Source: Rhabdornis inornatus
Taxonomy: Eukaryota; Chordata; Aves; Passeriformes; Rhabdornithidae
Length of the DNA stretch: 64,000 nt
Direction: 5' to 3'
Assembly: GCA_013397075.1 (NCBI GenBank)
Contig: VWZS01000547.1
Location: forward strand, 1,396,390-1,460,389
Shown: positions 36,851 to 49,700 of the stretch, one piece after another
Numbering within the stretch: the first letter of the stretch is position 1
Layout of the letters: each line of letters opens with the position of its first letter
Position numbers and translations under genes: made by a program
Notes under the pieces: model-generated
What the model was told of the DNA's origin: nothing
Seen by the model: the letters and a program-made list of their open reading frames with translations, nothing else
Databases searched by the model: none

Positions 36851-39800
36851 AATGAAGCTTTGTGTGCAAGAGAAAAAGCACAACCAACTACATGTGAAAG
36901 AATGCTCATGTGGGACACATGGGACACTGCAAAGGGCAACAGCACGAAGACTATTAAGAAGACAGTTGCAGTTATTGCTAGAAGCAAATGTCACTATCTA
37001 ATTAAGAATACTGTAAAGTACTCTGAAAAAAAATTCTATGAAGTCTTGGTCTCTGATCTTTCAAAATTAAGTAAATTTTTGTCTCAAAATGAAAATGGCA
37101 CACATTTGGAATCCTAGAGATGCAGAGAGCATATTTTTGTACAAAGCAATCATGGAATCATTTTCTTTGTGATAGGAGGATAAACACTGAGATTTGGTGA
37201 ATGTGAGCAGGGATTTGTCCGAATAGCACTTAAAATTGAGTAGCTTCTCTTGGCATAGGAACTGATTTGAAATATGAAATGCAAATGTTAGTGCTCCACA
37301 CTGTGTTTGCTGGTTGATGCTCTGCTCTCTACTGTTTGGATCTGTACATGAGGGGAGACCCTGGACAGGTGAGAACAGGCAATGTGAGCTCTGTTCTGAG
37401 CCTTTGGCACAGCACTCCAGGTGGAACCTTCCTTTTGTAGGGCTCTGCTCCTCAGTGCAGATTCTGTGTAAGGAAAGACTGGTGACAGATAAGAACTTCA
37501 ACACATCAGCTGAAAGGTCTGTGCAGTGGAGACTGTGATCACCATTGCCTTCACAACTGCATGGTGGTACAGAGGAGAAATGGCACAGATCTGGTAAAAA
37601 TATTATTTTTAAAATATTGTACAAACTGTGTAAGAAGTTCTTCGTGCCCCTCTGAGCCCTAAAGGGCAGCAGGGCTGCACGTGCTGCAGCACAGAACTAG
37701 ACTGTGATAACTCAAACTATCCTTGCTTCTATTTCCATATCTTACCTGAGATAAAACCATCATTTACAATGTATATCCTCCTACCTGTGACTGCAACTGC
37801 CAGAAGGTTTAAATAAATACCTGCTTTTTTAATAAAAAAGGTAAGCCACTGAGTTAAAAAGGGCTGCTCCTGTGACTGAGGCCATGTGCATGTTCACATA
37901 TTTTTTCAGCATAAAACCTGTAGGATTAAGTATGGCAGTAAACATGTCATGAAGTTGAAAGGAATGTGGGTCTCTTACAAAAGGACTTTTCATAATTTTG
38001 GCTGCAGAGCCTCAGCTGTGGGAGAGTCAGCTCCTCTGCCAATGCAGGGACAGGACAAAGCCCAGGGCACGGAGTTTCTCCATTCCTATTCTCACCGTGG
38101 CTCTTACGAGTCCCAAAATTTCTCGTTTGTTTCTCCCCACTTTTCTGCAGTACAGACTGATCTGCCCCATGAGCAGGTAGAAAATTTCACCAATAGCAGC
38201 AAAAATAGCAGCAATGTTGCTCCCAGGTTAGTGCTCAAAGGAGGTGCAGAAATAAAATAGTTTGAAAAAGCTTAAACTGTCCTCATCTGCCACTAGAGAA
38301 GTCCTTCCACTGATTCCAGTGGTGAGCTGGATAGACCTGAATACCTTGCTCCTGACAAACACTAAAAAGCAGGAACATTATACTTCCCAAACAGAGGTTT
38401 TGCATCCTGCATTTTTAAACTAGTGGTTCTCTCATCTATCACAGGTCAAGAAATAATCACACCTCTACAAGCAATGCAGTTTGGAAAGGAATATCCCATG
38501 GAGAGAGAAGAATAGTAAACTTATCTATTTTTTATTATTTTTAACAGAAATTTTGACATTGCTTAAGAGCTGTAGATGTTGATAACATTTGAAATCCAAG
38601 ACTAGAATAAGAAAAAATGAAAACAAACCAAAGCCCACCAGTTTATCCAACAGCTTTGTGATTTATGACATAATTATTCTTAGAGAAACAGCACAACTCT
38701 AGGCTACATCTCTGAGCCCTAACAGAAAAATAATAGTAAGAGAGTCCATCATATTCCACAGACTGGAGCATGTCTCTTGTGGACAAAGCAAGGAAAAAAA
38801 AAATCTAATTTGGGTAGATACACCAAATTTTCTGATCCAAAGACATTTTTATCACCACAGAAAATAAAAGCATCATTTCACAGACTGGAGACAGAGAGGG
38901 GATGGGATGGATCAGCTGGCAAACACCCATCTCCAGGAAAAAGGACTTTTGTAAGGTCATCAGAGCTTGAGAGGGTCCAGCCTTGCCCCAGGTATCACAC
39001 AAACCCTGCTGGAGGCAACCCCAGCCCATGGCACCCACTGTAGGTCATTGCTGCAGAGAAGGGAGAAGTTACTTTGCACAGGGGCTATTGGAGTTTTATC
39101 AAAAGGATTCTTATTGTTTATGAAGAAAAATTATTTCAGTCTGAAAAAGAGGCAAAAATAAAATAATCTAAGCCTGCCATGTTTGGAGACCTACTCCTTC
39201 TACATAAAATGACTACAACTGATTTCAAAAGACAAGTTAGTGTTTGTTTTGTACAACACAGGGGAGCCTTGGGCTTAAAGAATTATTTCTTGTTGTTGCC
39301 TCCAGCTGGGTGTAATTTGACAATGATTACAAAATGTAAAGTCCCAAGCAGGGAGATCCATGCAGATCCCACACTGGAGCTGAAATGCTCTCCTCTGATC
39401 ACAAGGGAAGAAAGGAGGAAGCTCAGCTGTGTCAAGCAGCAGATTTTCTCCAAGAATAACATGAGTTTGCATGGGAGAAAAAAAGGAGCAAAAAGTATAA
39501 ATGATGCAACCCATAGGCCAGGCACACAGAATATATCAGTGAAAAACTCTTGGGCCCAGATTGGTTATTTGTAAATAAACAAAAGAGGTGAATTTTTTTT
39601 AACTAGAGTTCTTTCAGCAAAAAAAGAACCAGATTTGTAAACGTCACACATTTCTGAATGACCAGCTCCACACATTTTCTCCTTCCTCCATGACCTTCCT
39701 CATCATCCCAGGAAAATCCCAGACTTCAGGAAATGGTAGCTCCTCCATCACTGCCAGCAGCAGGAGCTCCAGCCCAGGGAAGTGGCACGTGTGGAATGAA

Positions 39801-42699
39801 CCCACCCATCACTGGAGCCTGCTGTCCTCTGCAAATCTCTCACAGAGCACCCCAGCCTGACACTTAATATTCACACCAGATTGCAAGCTATGTACTCAAG
39901 GATAAAGCTCAGTAATAATAAAGATTCACAGGCTGACAGGCTCAGCATACAAATTCCCAGTGCGGAGCTCACTTCAAATATATATATATTTTTATTTAAT
40001 CTTAAAAAGAATAAGGAATTTTCCTCTTATAAAAGAAACAACAATACTTCCCATTTGGTGATGGAAACAATGGAATGAGAAAATATAATTTTAGTCTAAA
40101 TGTAGATCTTGGTAAAGAAGCACCAAAATAAATATTTTATTTCAGTAGCAGAACACTGTGTCCCCAGTCCTTGCCCTGCTCATCAGACACAGGAATACAC
40201 CAAATAAGCTATGCAGTTTCTTTTTTGCAGGGCCAAATCCTTTCAGCCAGAAATACACTACTTTAAACCATTTAAGAACTTGCCCACATTTCCAACAATT
40301 TGTGGCTTGTATTTAGCATGTCAGCTGTGAAGCCAAAACCACCGGAAACATTTAAAACCTCAATATATGTTACTCAAACATGGCACCTAACCAGTGGTCT
40401 CACTAGTCCCATGCTGGATCTCCAATGAACAAATTTCTAGGTGCTGTTTAAACTTCATTCTACCCCTCAGTCTTAGTCATGTTCTATTTTATATTTTATC
40501 CAACACTGCTTAATACTGTGCTTTGTACAGTAATATATAAATTGTTTGTTTCACAGTGGCAATGTAAAGTCATATCCCATTTTTAAAATTTTTCTATTTA
40601 ATGTTTATTTTATGTTACAACAACCTGGCAACATGTTCCTGGGGTGTTTTTTGTTTGTCTTGTTTGTTATGTGAATGTTTTATATGTAGGAGGTGGTTTA
40701 AAATGAACAAAATTATAATTAAATGGCTGATAGTTTTTACACTGAAAATACTGTTACTAAACATTAGCTCCCCTTAGACTCTTTTGCTTTTTCCATATTT
40801 TGCTTCAAATGTCTACAATTCTATTACTAAATCTACCTTTTTCTTTTAAAATCACATTGCATCCAGCTCAACTCCATCTCACTATATCACCTTGTTAGTC
40901 ATACTGTGATTCATTACATTTCACTGCCTTTCATACTTAAATTATTCCATTTCTTCCCCTACTCCCCACATGACTTTGAGCATGACAAGTCTCACTTTGT
41001 GCAGTGATTCCTTATATTGCACCCTCACAGAACTCCCTCTATTAACACTTGATCGTTCTCCCTGCAAGTTTTCCTGCAGAATTGCATTCCAAAACAATCC
41101 CAAATTTACACATTCAGTCCCATCCCTTCATTTCATTTACATTTCATGACCACCAAGACAGTCAGCCCTACAAGGAACCAAACTGCATTTGCTGCATCAT
41201 AACCCAAGGGATAAACTCCAGTCCTTCACCAAGCACCTCATGTGCCTGCTGGACCTGCAGGGATGCACCTGGGAATTCTGACTCCATCCCTCTGCCCACC
41301 CACCCCAGGATCAGAGGTTTGATGGGACACAAGATACACAGGATTGCGGCACAGTGGAGTTTGGCTTATACCATGAAAATGGAATTATTTTCAATCTATA
41401 GAGGAAATGAGCAGCTGAATCTCCAGATCATACAAATATGATTATTATGGCATAAACTGCTGCTCGTTCTTATTCTCTTCTTGACCAAAGCTATGTTTTT
41501 CAGGGATTCCACTCACAGTCAGCATTCACTTCTCAGATTTAATGCAGAAATAAGCAATAGTTCCTCTACTCCCAACAAAATATTTTTCTTCACAAATTTC
41601 TTAATTGAGCCTTGGAAAAAAGATCATTGCCAATGCTAAGCAACAGATCAGCATCTCCCTTTAGAGAGTGCAGATATGGAAGTGCAGTAACCTGAGCTCA
41701 AATGGAGGATGGAGTGGCTGAAACAATACTAAAGCTGGACGTTCCTCAGAGCTGCCCTCCCCTCTGCTTCCCAAGGGTGTGTGAGCAATCCTTCCTGCCA
41801 AAACTGGCACTGGCCCTCCCCACTACTGGCAACTCAAGAGACAGAATTTCCTCCAAGCTAATTTATCCTGAAAGCTGCTCTGCTGCTCTTGGGCTCCTCG
41901 ATGCAGGAGCTCAATCCCTGGGGGCTGGAAGTGCCCCTGTGCAGCTGCTGACCCTGTCCTGGGGAACGAGGGGATGGAGAGCAGCCAGAGCCAGCAGGAG
42001 CTGCCACCAAGTACCCCAAGCTGTTTGCCAGCTGCAATATCTAAGTTGTTATTTCTATTTGCAACTCATCAAGAGCTAGACTGAATTCAAGAAGCTGCCA
42101 CATTTACCAAAAGCTGCAAATCCCAGCCTGAGTCACCCAATCTTCTGGGCAATAACCAAATCCTGCCTGGCTGCAGTGTGTCTTCATCTTTCCAGGGGTT
42201 AAGAGAAATTGTTAGAAGGACTAGGTGATAGCTGCTTGCTCCAATGGAATTTTATTCCAATTCAAATTAAAAATGGCTCAGTATCTTGTTACTGAAGGCA
42301 ATCACTTCGAAAGCATCAGACACTCACTGCTGTCAGACAAGTTTGTCTAAAGAAATCACCGCAATGATTACAGCTTTCTTCCCCTAATCTTACCTTGTAA
42401 AACATTTTGGAAATGCTTTTGGAATGAAAAAAAAAAATCATCATTAAGATCTAGCCTACTAAACCAAAACAAGATTATTTTCTTTGTTCAAAAATACACC
42501 CTCATAGTTAGTAGCTTAAAAAATCTGTGCAGGAAGGAATGATTCAAGTCTCAGAGCCACAGCTCACAGAGAACTGGTAAAATGTCTTTGTCCTGCTTAA
42601 CTATCAAAGCTCTTCTGGGTATCACTTACATCTACCCATCATAATTCAGATACTTGTGAATAATTCAAGATGTTATGGTTTAACTTCTATCAGCAATTC
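36851..42699. other. Unique non-coding sequence
   Basis: No repeat family recognised. A 185-codon minus-strand open frame (37,067-37,624) is the longest in an AT-rich part of the window, but matches nothing known to me and has competing frames. GC-rich patch at 41,700-42,020. Confidence 0.45.
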
Positions 42700-42739
42700 C
42701 CTTGGAGAGAGGAGCAGTAGTAAGCATTTCTTATAAGTT

Positions 42740-42990
42740 ATAGCATGGATCCATATAATTAATATTTTGATGTATTTTACCTGTTTGCTCTTGTGATACT
42801 AAGTTGTTATTAAATTAATAACACACTCAGCTAACTTGTCTCACTTTTCAAAGATGCTCCAATTTATGTAATTGCTTTATTTGATTTATTGTTGCATCTT
42901 TACTCAAATAACATATTCTGTTAATGTGCTATCCATGGAATTAGTAGGAAACTCTTTTTAATCAAGCCAGCATTCTTATTGCCAAAGGAA
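42740..42990. promoter_or_regulatory. Candidate regulatory patch with palindromic homeodomain-like site
   Basis: Contains a 17-base near-palindrome (gttattaaattaataac, 42,806-42,822) with perfect 7-base arms, plus ataattaatatt just upstream and several TTATT/AATAA words. The palindrome resembles a spaced HNF1/POU-type dimer site but does not match the HNF1 consensus exactly. Conservation is unknown. Confidence 0.2.
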
Positions 42991-43555
42991 TGCACTGCTT
43001 ATACATCCATGGAATCAAAATACCCTTTTAATGGTGGGAAGTAACCTGCTTCATCTTTGCATGTTTTCCTTGGCATGCTGAAGCAAACCAGAGATGATGT
43101 GCTGTTATTCAAGCATAAGAAAAATAGCAGCACCCCAAGAACAAACCTCAGAGGTGACTAAAGGCACATAAAATCATATGAAAACAACAACTAAAGTATG
43201 CCCTCATTTTTCAAATAAGAATTCAGAGAAAACCTTTGTCCAAGTGACTGGAAATTATGTATCAAGCTTGCACAATTCTGAAATTAAATCCAGCAATATG
43301 AAGAAAGATTGATTTCAGCTTTTCTTATTTGTTAATAGTGAAGAGTTAAAAAACTTTACTTCATGAAGTAAATACACGTCTTTGGTTAGGAGGATAAAGA
43401 ACCAACACACAGCTTGTATTCCTGAAATAAACTCAATTGCTGCTGCCCACAGCATTGTACACTGATGTCCTTAGGAGCTGTGCCTGCCTGCTCTCCAGCC
43501 TCACAGACAACACTCAAGACAAACAGGGGTTTACAACGAGAGAAAAATAAATCCC
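42991..43555. other. Unique non-coding sequence
   Basis: AT-rich sequence between two candidate regulatory patches. I see no gene or repeat. Confidence 0.45.
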
Positions 43556-43700
43556 TGGAAACTGAGAGAAAATTAACTTGTTAATACTGCCCTCCCCCAT
43601 TCATTTTCATTCATTAAGGGTATTAATTTTGACTATTAATTAGACTGGCATCTGTCTCTGCCCCACTGGCAGGAGACCAGGGAGCACGAGCAGCGTTAGC
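43556..43700. promoter_or_regulatory. Candidate regulatory patch with inverted and direct TAAT sites
   Basis: Holds a perfect inverted repeat attaac-tt-gttaat (43,572-43,585) and two direct copies of tattaatt (43,621-43,628 and 43,634-43,641) 13 bases apart, within 70 bases. This density of paired homeodomain-type sites is suggestive of an enhancer, but it is unproven and could be chance in AT-rich sequence. Confidence 0.2.
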
Positions 43701-46700
43701 TGCTGCTCCAGGTGTGCAATGACTGAAAACTCATTGCTGAACTGCTCCAACACAGGGGCAACAATTTACACAGAATCAGCTGGCTCAAACACACCTCCAA
43801 GAGCACATTAAGTGAGGATCTGCAGTACATGGAACCATTCTGGACATATTGTCCAAACTTAAATTCCCTTAGCAGAACAGCTCAGCAATGCACTGATACC
43901 AGCTGCTGTACATGAGGCAAAAGCTCAAAGCCCACAAACCTAACACAGGCATTATTCCATTTATTCCATAAATCACCTGCCTTTAGGAAAGCACACATCT
44001 ACTACATAGTCTGAAAGAAAATTACTGCCATTATATGTAAAACTTGTCGCATTTCTAAAAAGTTCTGAAAATACAGTAATAAACTGCACTGCCGAATTTT
44101 TAAGACCTATAACTTTAAAGTGAACTGTGTAATATGTCCCAGGATTGGATTTCTCAGTACTTTTTGTATTTTCTACCTGGTTCTTTTATTTCATGGCAAA
44201 ACACTCTGCCATGTCAGCATGTGTACTATAATAGAAGTATAATTATACATGTACTGCAAGGGAGAAACACCTCGAGCATCACATTTCTGGGAACTTGGAC
44301 TGACAGCTGGAACACAGAAGCAAAATGCCCACCAGACTGGAGTGTTTATGAATTCCTGCACAATTCCAAATGCTTTTTGTGACTTCCATTATATTTGTGA
44401 AACTATTTACACCAATTTTACCATTGATGCTGCAGCATTGTTTCCAAGTCTTGGAGTTTCTCACATTCTCACAGCATCTATCAGTCCTGTAGTGTCAGAC
44501 AAAAAGCTTCTATTTTTGGCTAAAATGACAATAGAGCACACATTTCCTTCCCTGTGGGCCAAATACCAGACTGATAGCAATGGAATCTCAATATAATCCT
44601 CAAATGCCTGAAATCCCTTCAAGTACCTCAATACATCAAGTGTTAAACGTTTTATAACACCTATAAACACTCCAAGAGTCTAATGAAGCTTATACTACTA
44701 AGAGTGCAACAAGTGAAAGGTGGTGTAAAAATCAATTTTCTTTCACCTCAGCTGATTTATATTCCTTCCTGAACAAATTAATTTCACACTAAGCAACTGG
44801 TTTAATAAAACTTGAGAGCAGCCCTATAGTAAAGAGTTTTATTCTTACTCCAGGCAGAGATAACTTGGAAATAGTAGTAAAACAGAAGTCTGGGATTACT
44901 CTGCAATTTGTAAAGCCTGGCCTGCCTCATTTCACAGCTTTTTCTCACTAAGTTTTATTTCTGAACTTGTGAAAATGAATTTTAAAAAGCACAATGCAGA
45001 TTTGCAGTCCAGGAATTACAGTATAAATAATAACATATAAAAGTAAACCAGGCAAGTATGAAAATACATCCCAGGGAAATAAAACACATTTGGAGCCTTA
45101 GTGCCCAAACTGAGAATTAAGCTGTGCTTAATTCTAACCCTGTCTGCAATACAAATAATTGTGTTACAAATAATGAAATCAAGGGGATTGCTGAGGTACT
45201 TGATGTGAAACAAGGATGTGCCATTGCAGCACAGCTGGAATATTCAGCATTTCTGTCCTCTCCTCTCTGCTGTTGGAGCTGCCTTCACATTTTGCATCCC
45301 TTAGAGCCCCAAGAAATCCCTGCACACAGAAGAGCTCCTCCTCCCTTTCCCCATCCCCACAACCACCAACACAGTCTGCTGGGTAATGAGGAAGAAGACA
45401 GAGATAAAAACTGCATTTCAAAACAAAATCTATCTTCCATTCATAGATGGAAATAACACAGACCAATTACATACATTAAGACCTCTCTGAAGCTTTGCTT
45501 GCGGATTTTCTCAATTGCTCAATACACCTGCATTTTCTTGCAGAGACTTAACCAACTTTAAAAAGTAAAGCAAGTAGGATGCAGCACTCTACAGAGTGCA
45601 CAGAACACAAAACCAGGGGCTCAAGCTGACAGGGAAAAAAAAAAAGGGAAATGCTGTGAAAACGGAGATCAGCTGGGCTTTTTCTACCATTATTATCTCT
45701 GCTGACTGTACCTACAACAGCAGTCAACACTATGGACAAGATGTAACTCTTCTCCCACCTCACTTGCACATCTTTCTGGGGCTTCTGGGGTATAATCCTA
45801 AGGCAAAAATGTTCATAAAAGCAGGTGCACAGCAAAATAGGAACCTGGAATGTATGCAAAATGTGTGTAATAAATATCTACAACACAATTTGATTCGTTT
45901 CAGAAATATTAATGCACATCTGAAGTGTTTCTTTAAATAATGTTTTTAAAAGTAATTTAGCTTTTTTCAGCAATAGGCATGAATTGCAATTGTGCTAAGC
46001 ATTTTAAGCCAGCATGGAGATTTGATTTGCTTGCTGTTGATTGAAAAACACATGAATGAAATCACTGCTATTTTTCTGAGATTAAAAATGGCTTTTGAGG
46101 CTTCAGGTTTATGTTTTCTGATGTTGCTTAGGATGAAAAAGCTAATGTGGTTTGTGACCTCAATGCCAATTCACCAGAACATGAACCAGCAAACAGACCA
46201 CAATTAGATCCACAATGGTAACTTAAACACAAAATAACACAAGATAACTGAAAGTTGTTGGTGTTTTTTTCTCATCTCACCTGCATAAAAGTTTGCTGAA
46301 TGACACCAAGGTGGGAAAGCACACAAAAAAGGAGTTTCCCATTAGAGACTGAAATATGAACACTGCAATACAGAGTGGGGGCAGGGTGTGGCAGGAAGAA
46401 AGCACACACTGCTCTGTTCTGTGGAAAAGCAGTCAAGGAAATAATTTATCTTCTTGTTTCCAATATATAGGAAATATTAAAAAAAAAAGACTTGAAAATG
46501 AGAAAATTTTGCCTGACTCCATTTAAGGGAGTTCCAAAGGAACAAAAAAAGGAGAAGAATTTTATAGGAAAGGCAAATAAATGAAGGTTTCTTATATAAC
46601 AAATCAAGATATCAATTATTTCAACAAAGAGCACCTAGTGGAACATTTGCCTTAACTCCATTTCTAAACACTGCACCGATGGTTTTCTTTGACACTAAGG

Positions 46701-49700
46701 CTATTAACAGATTCCACTAGAGACTGGAGAAATTTAAGTATTTATGGAATCTTTACAAGAAATTAAGAATCAAATGAGAAAATCCTTATGTTTAAAGTGT
46801 TCAGGTAATTATTTCAATCTGGTGGACAAGGACCAAGTAAATCTTGGTTCCAACCTTTATGTTTCTAGGTAAAGTAAAAAGGGTGATAACCTACATGCTG
46901 TATTCAAGCTCCTAATCCTATCCCCACGCTTGACCAGGTATGTTTTTAATTTAATGAAAACTACATTGTGTAAACTGGCAGAACAAATTATTCCTTTTTC
47001 ATAGGAAACAAGACACATTCTGATGGAGTAATTAATAATAGCCCCAGCTTACTGTAAATTGCCATGCTTTAAAAATCCTTGCAATTCTAGAGTAATACTT
47101 ATTTGAGAACCTTGGTTTCATATGGTATTTTAATGATTCTTAGATTGGCTTGAATGACCAAAAAAAAAAAAAAAAAGTTCAGTTCTGTTCTGAAGGTTTT
47201 GCTTGTTCACAGGTGTTTCTGACCAAGCCTTTTGGCTCAGTCCTTCGTCTCCAGCACAGAGTGCCAGGAGAAAAACCTTCTACATAAATAATATTCTTCT
47301 CAAGAACCATCCAAATCCATTTTTAAGTCTCTGCTTGCTTACACCATCAGAAGAAAAAACTCTGGACCCAGTCACTGACTGTATTTAAAACTGTTTCACA
47401 CCTTTTAAACTCAACTTTCCACCGAAGGGCACAAGGAATTTTGGCAAACTTTCCTACAACACATTCCCTCTGCTTCCAAGTGTTGCCTTCACTACACAAA
47501 GAACAGCTCACCAGAACTGATTATTATCTCTCTACTTGATAAGCAGGATTTCAATCCTTCTTTCCTTCCACCACTACTTTTGCCAATCTTTTTTGTCTTT
47601 TTAGTCTGTACCAGTATTACACTCATTTCCTAGCCACAGTGCCATTTTCCTGAACTGACGGCAAATTTGCAAACAAAAGTGCAAGCTCCAGAAGAGTGAA
47701 GGCAGAAGGTGTGCTGGGGGAGGAAAGCTCTCTAAAGAAGGCAGAGTTGAACACAGCTCTTTGCCAAGCAGCCAGAGCAGGATATTGCACTGCTTTTTGT
47801 TGATTTAAGGTCTGTGGCACACTGCAGCTGTCACAGGGAAGGGCAGTCAGAAGACAGGCTGCTGGCTGCAAAATGCTTTAAAGCACAGCAGTTTTATAAA
47901 GTATTCACTTGGCATTTGTCTGCTGTAATGTGTCTCTGTGTAATACGAGGTATTTCTCTCCCTCCTCGCTCTTTAGAGAGATATGAAGTTTAATGCACTG
48001 ACTGGTACTTAACAATCAGATTTTGTCAGCTTTTGTGCTGAATGGCACCTTCCTCGTGCCATCGCCTGTCCCAGCACTATTCACAGGGTGAATTATTGCC
48101 TCGTTGCCAGGGAAGGTGACAGATCCATGCAGTGCCTGGGAGCACTGAGCTGGGGAGGGAGCTGTGCTGCCAGGCAAATCTCCCTGATGGCACATCAATA
48201 AATGCTCCCTGCTGTCACCAGGACCACCTGCACCTGCCTGCCCTGTGCCCTGCTGGCACTGCCCCACAGCACACAGAGCCCTGGGGCTGCAGCTCTGGCA
48301 TTCTGCAATACAGGATGTGCTTTCCCTCACCCATCTCTCAGAGAGGCACTCCAGGGCTGGTCTGACCCACGGACACATTTTCTCCCTGCAGGAAGGGCCC
48401 CTGAGACTGAGACACCCAAATAAAACCCCACATGCTGTGCACAGGGGACATGTGCCTGTGGACCAGCAAAAACAAAGCACAAACTTCCACCCTTTCCAAA
48501 ATGATCCATCCTGCCCTCTCACCAAGTGCTCTCCACATTCTTCTCTGATCTGCCACAGGTAAGGCTCAGGTGAAAAGTTTAACTGGTTGGTGCAACAATG
48601 AATCAGGCAAAGACATACCCAGAACACCAAAAAAACAATTAGCAAGACACCATCCTGTTAGAATTACTCGATTCTCAAACAAATCCTCTCCCTCGGTCCA
48701 GGGGGAGATTTTAACACCTTTTTTTTGAGTGTGAGACCATAACCTGTGGCTCAGATCCTCTGAATGGAGCTCATCTGAGCAGAATTTCACTGCTAATGGG
48801 AGCTCTACAAGGAACTCATTTAGTTCAGCTGAGCTCATTATTCAGCACAGAACTGAATAATCTGTGCCTGAGAAGTCTGATGGCATTAACAAAATTCCAA
48901 AACAACTGCTGGTGAAAGAACTTGGCTTTCACCACTCTGCTCCTTAGAAAGACACTCCGGTCATGTGCTCAGGATCCAGAGGATGAATGAAAATCCTGAG
49001 CTAAGGAAGCCTTTCCATCAACAGGAGGAACCAGATGTGAGAGGAGGCAGCAACAGCTGTGAACAAAATTCACCTCTGTCCCAGAGTCAGTAAAAAATCT
49101 GAATTCAATTCAGAACAGCAACAACACACGTGCACCAGGCTCTGCAGTACACAGAATGCAAGGCATTATAGGACACTATTTTAAATAAAACTTTACTAAT
49201 CACTTTGTTTACCTATAAACTATTCCAAAGTGCACACCACTGTTTTTGATCCTTCACCATCATTGAGAAGAAAATTCTAGGAAACAGAATTACACAGTTC
49301 ATTCCAAAGTGAGGAACTGAAATCCAATGGCATTGTCACTTAAATCAATTCTACAGCTGCCTGAAGCATTGCAGTTTCAAATCCCATAGCAAGCTCCTTC
49401 CCTGGAAATATTTAAAGACCAGCTCCAGAATAATTTCAGTTCTAAATTACCCTGTTCCTTCCTTCCTCTTCATCAGGTTTAGATTTTATTGTTCTACTTT
49501 TTGCTGCCGTAGTAATATATTACTGAAAATACATTTTCAACTATTTTAAGAAAAGAGCGTATTTTTAAAATAATTTTATCTTAGACAAGAAATCACTTTG
49601 AAATAATGTTACAACTCAAATAAATGTATAGTTCCTGGAACCAATATAAGTGTGTATTTTCCATTTTCTTTTTAGTTGTGTATATAATGAATTTCACAGA

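Noticed and set aside
36308..36855. 176- and 180-codon overlapping plus-strand frames
   Set aside because: Two frames of the same strand open at once indicates composition bias, not selection for one protein.
37067..37624. 185-codon minus-strand open frame
   Set aside because: No recognisable family and no matching splice or polyadenylation context; a single frame of this size is plausible by chance in 64 kb.
48016..48645. 209-codon minus-strand open frame
   Set aside because: Lies over a GC-rich, stop-poor patch with simultaneous plus-strand frames; Cys/Gly-rich low-complexity product resembling nothing known.
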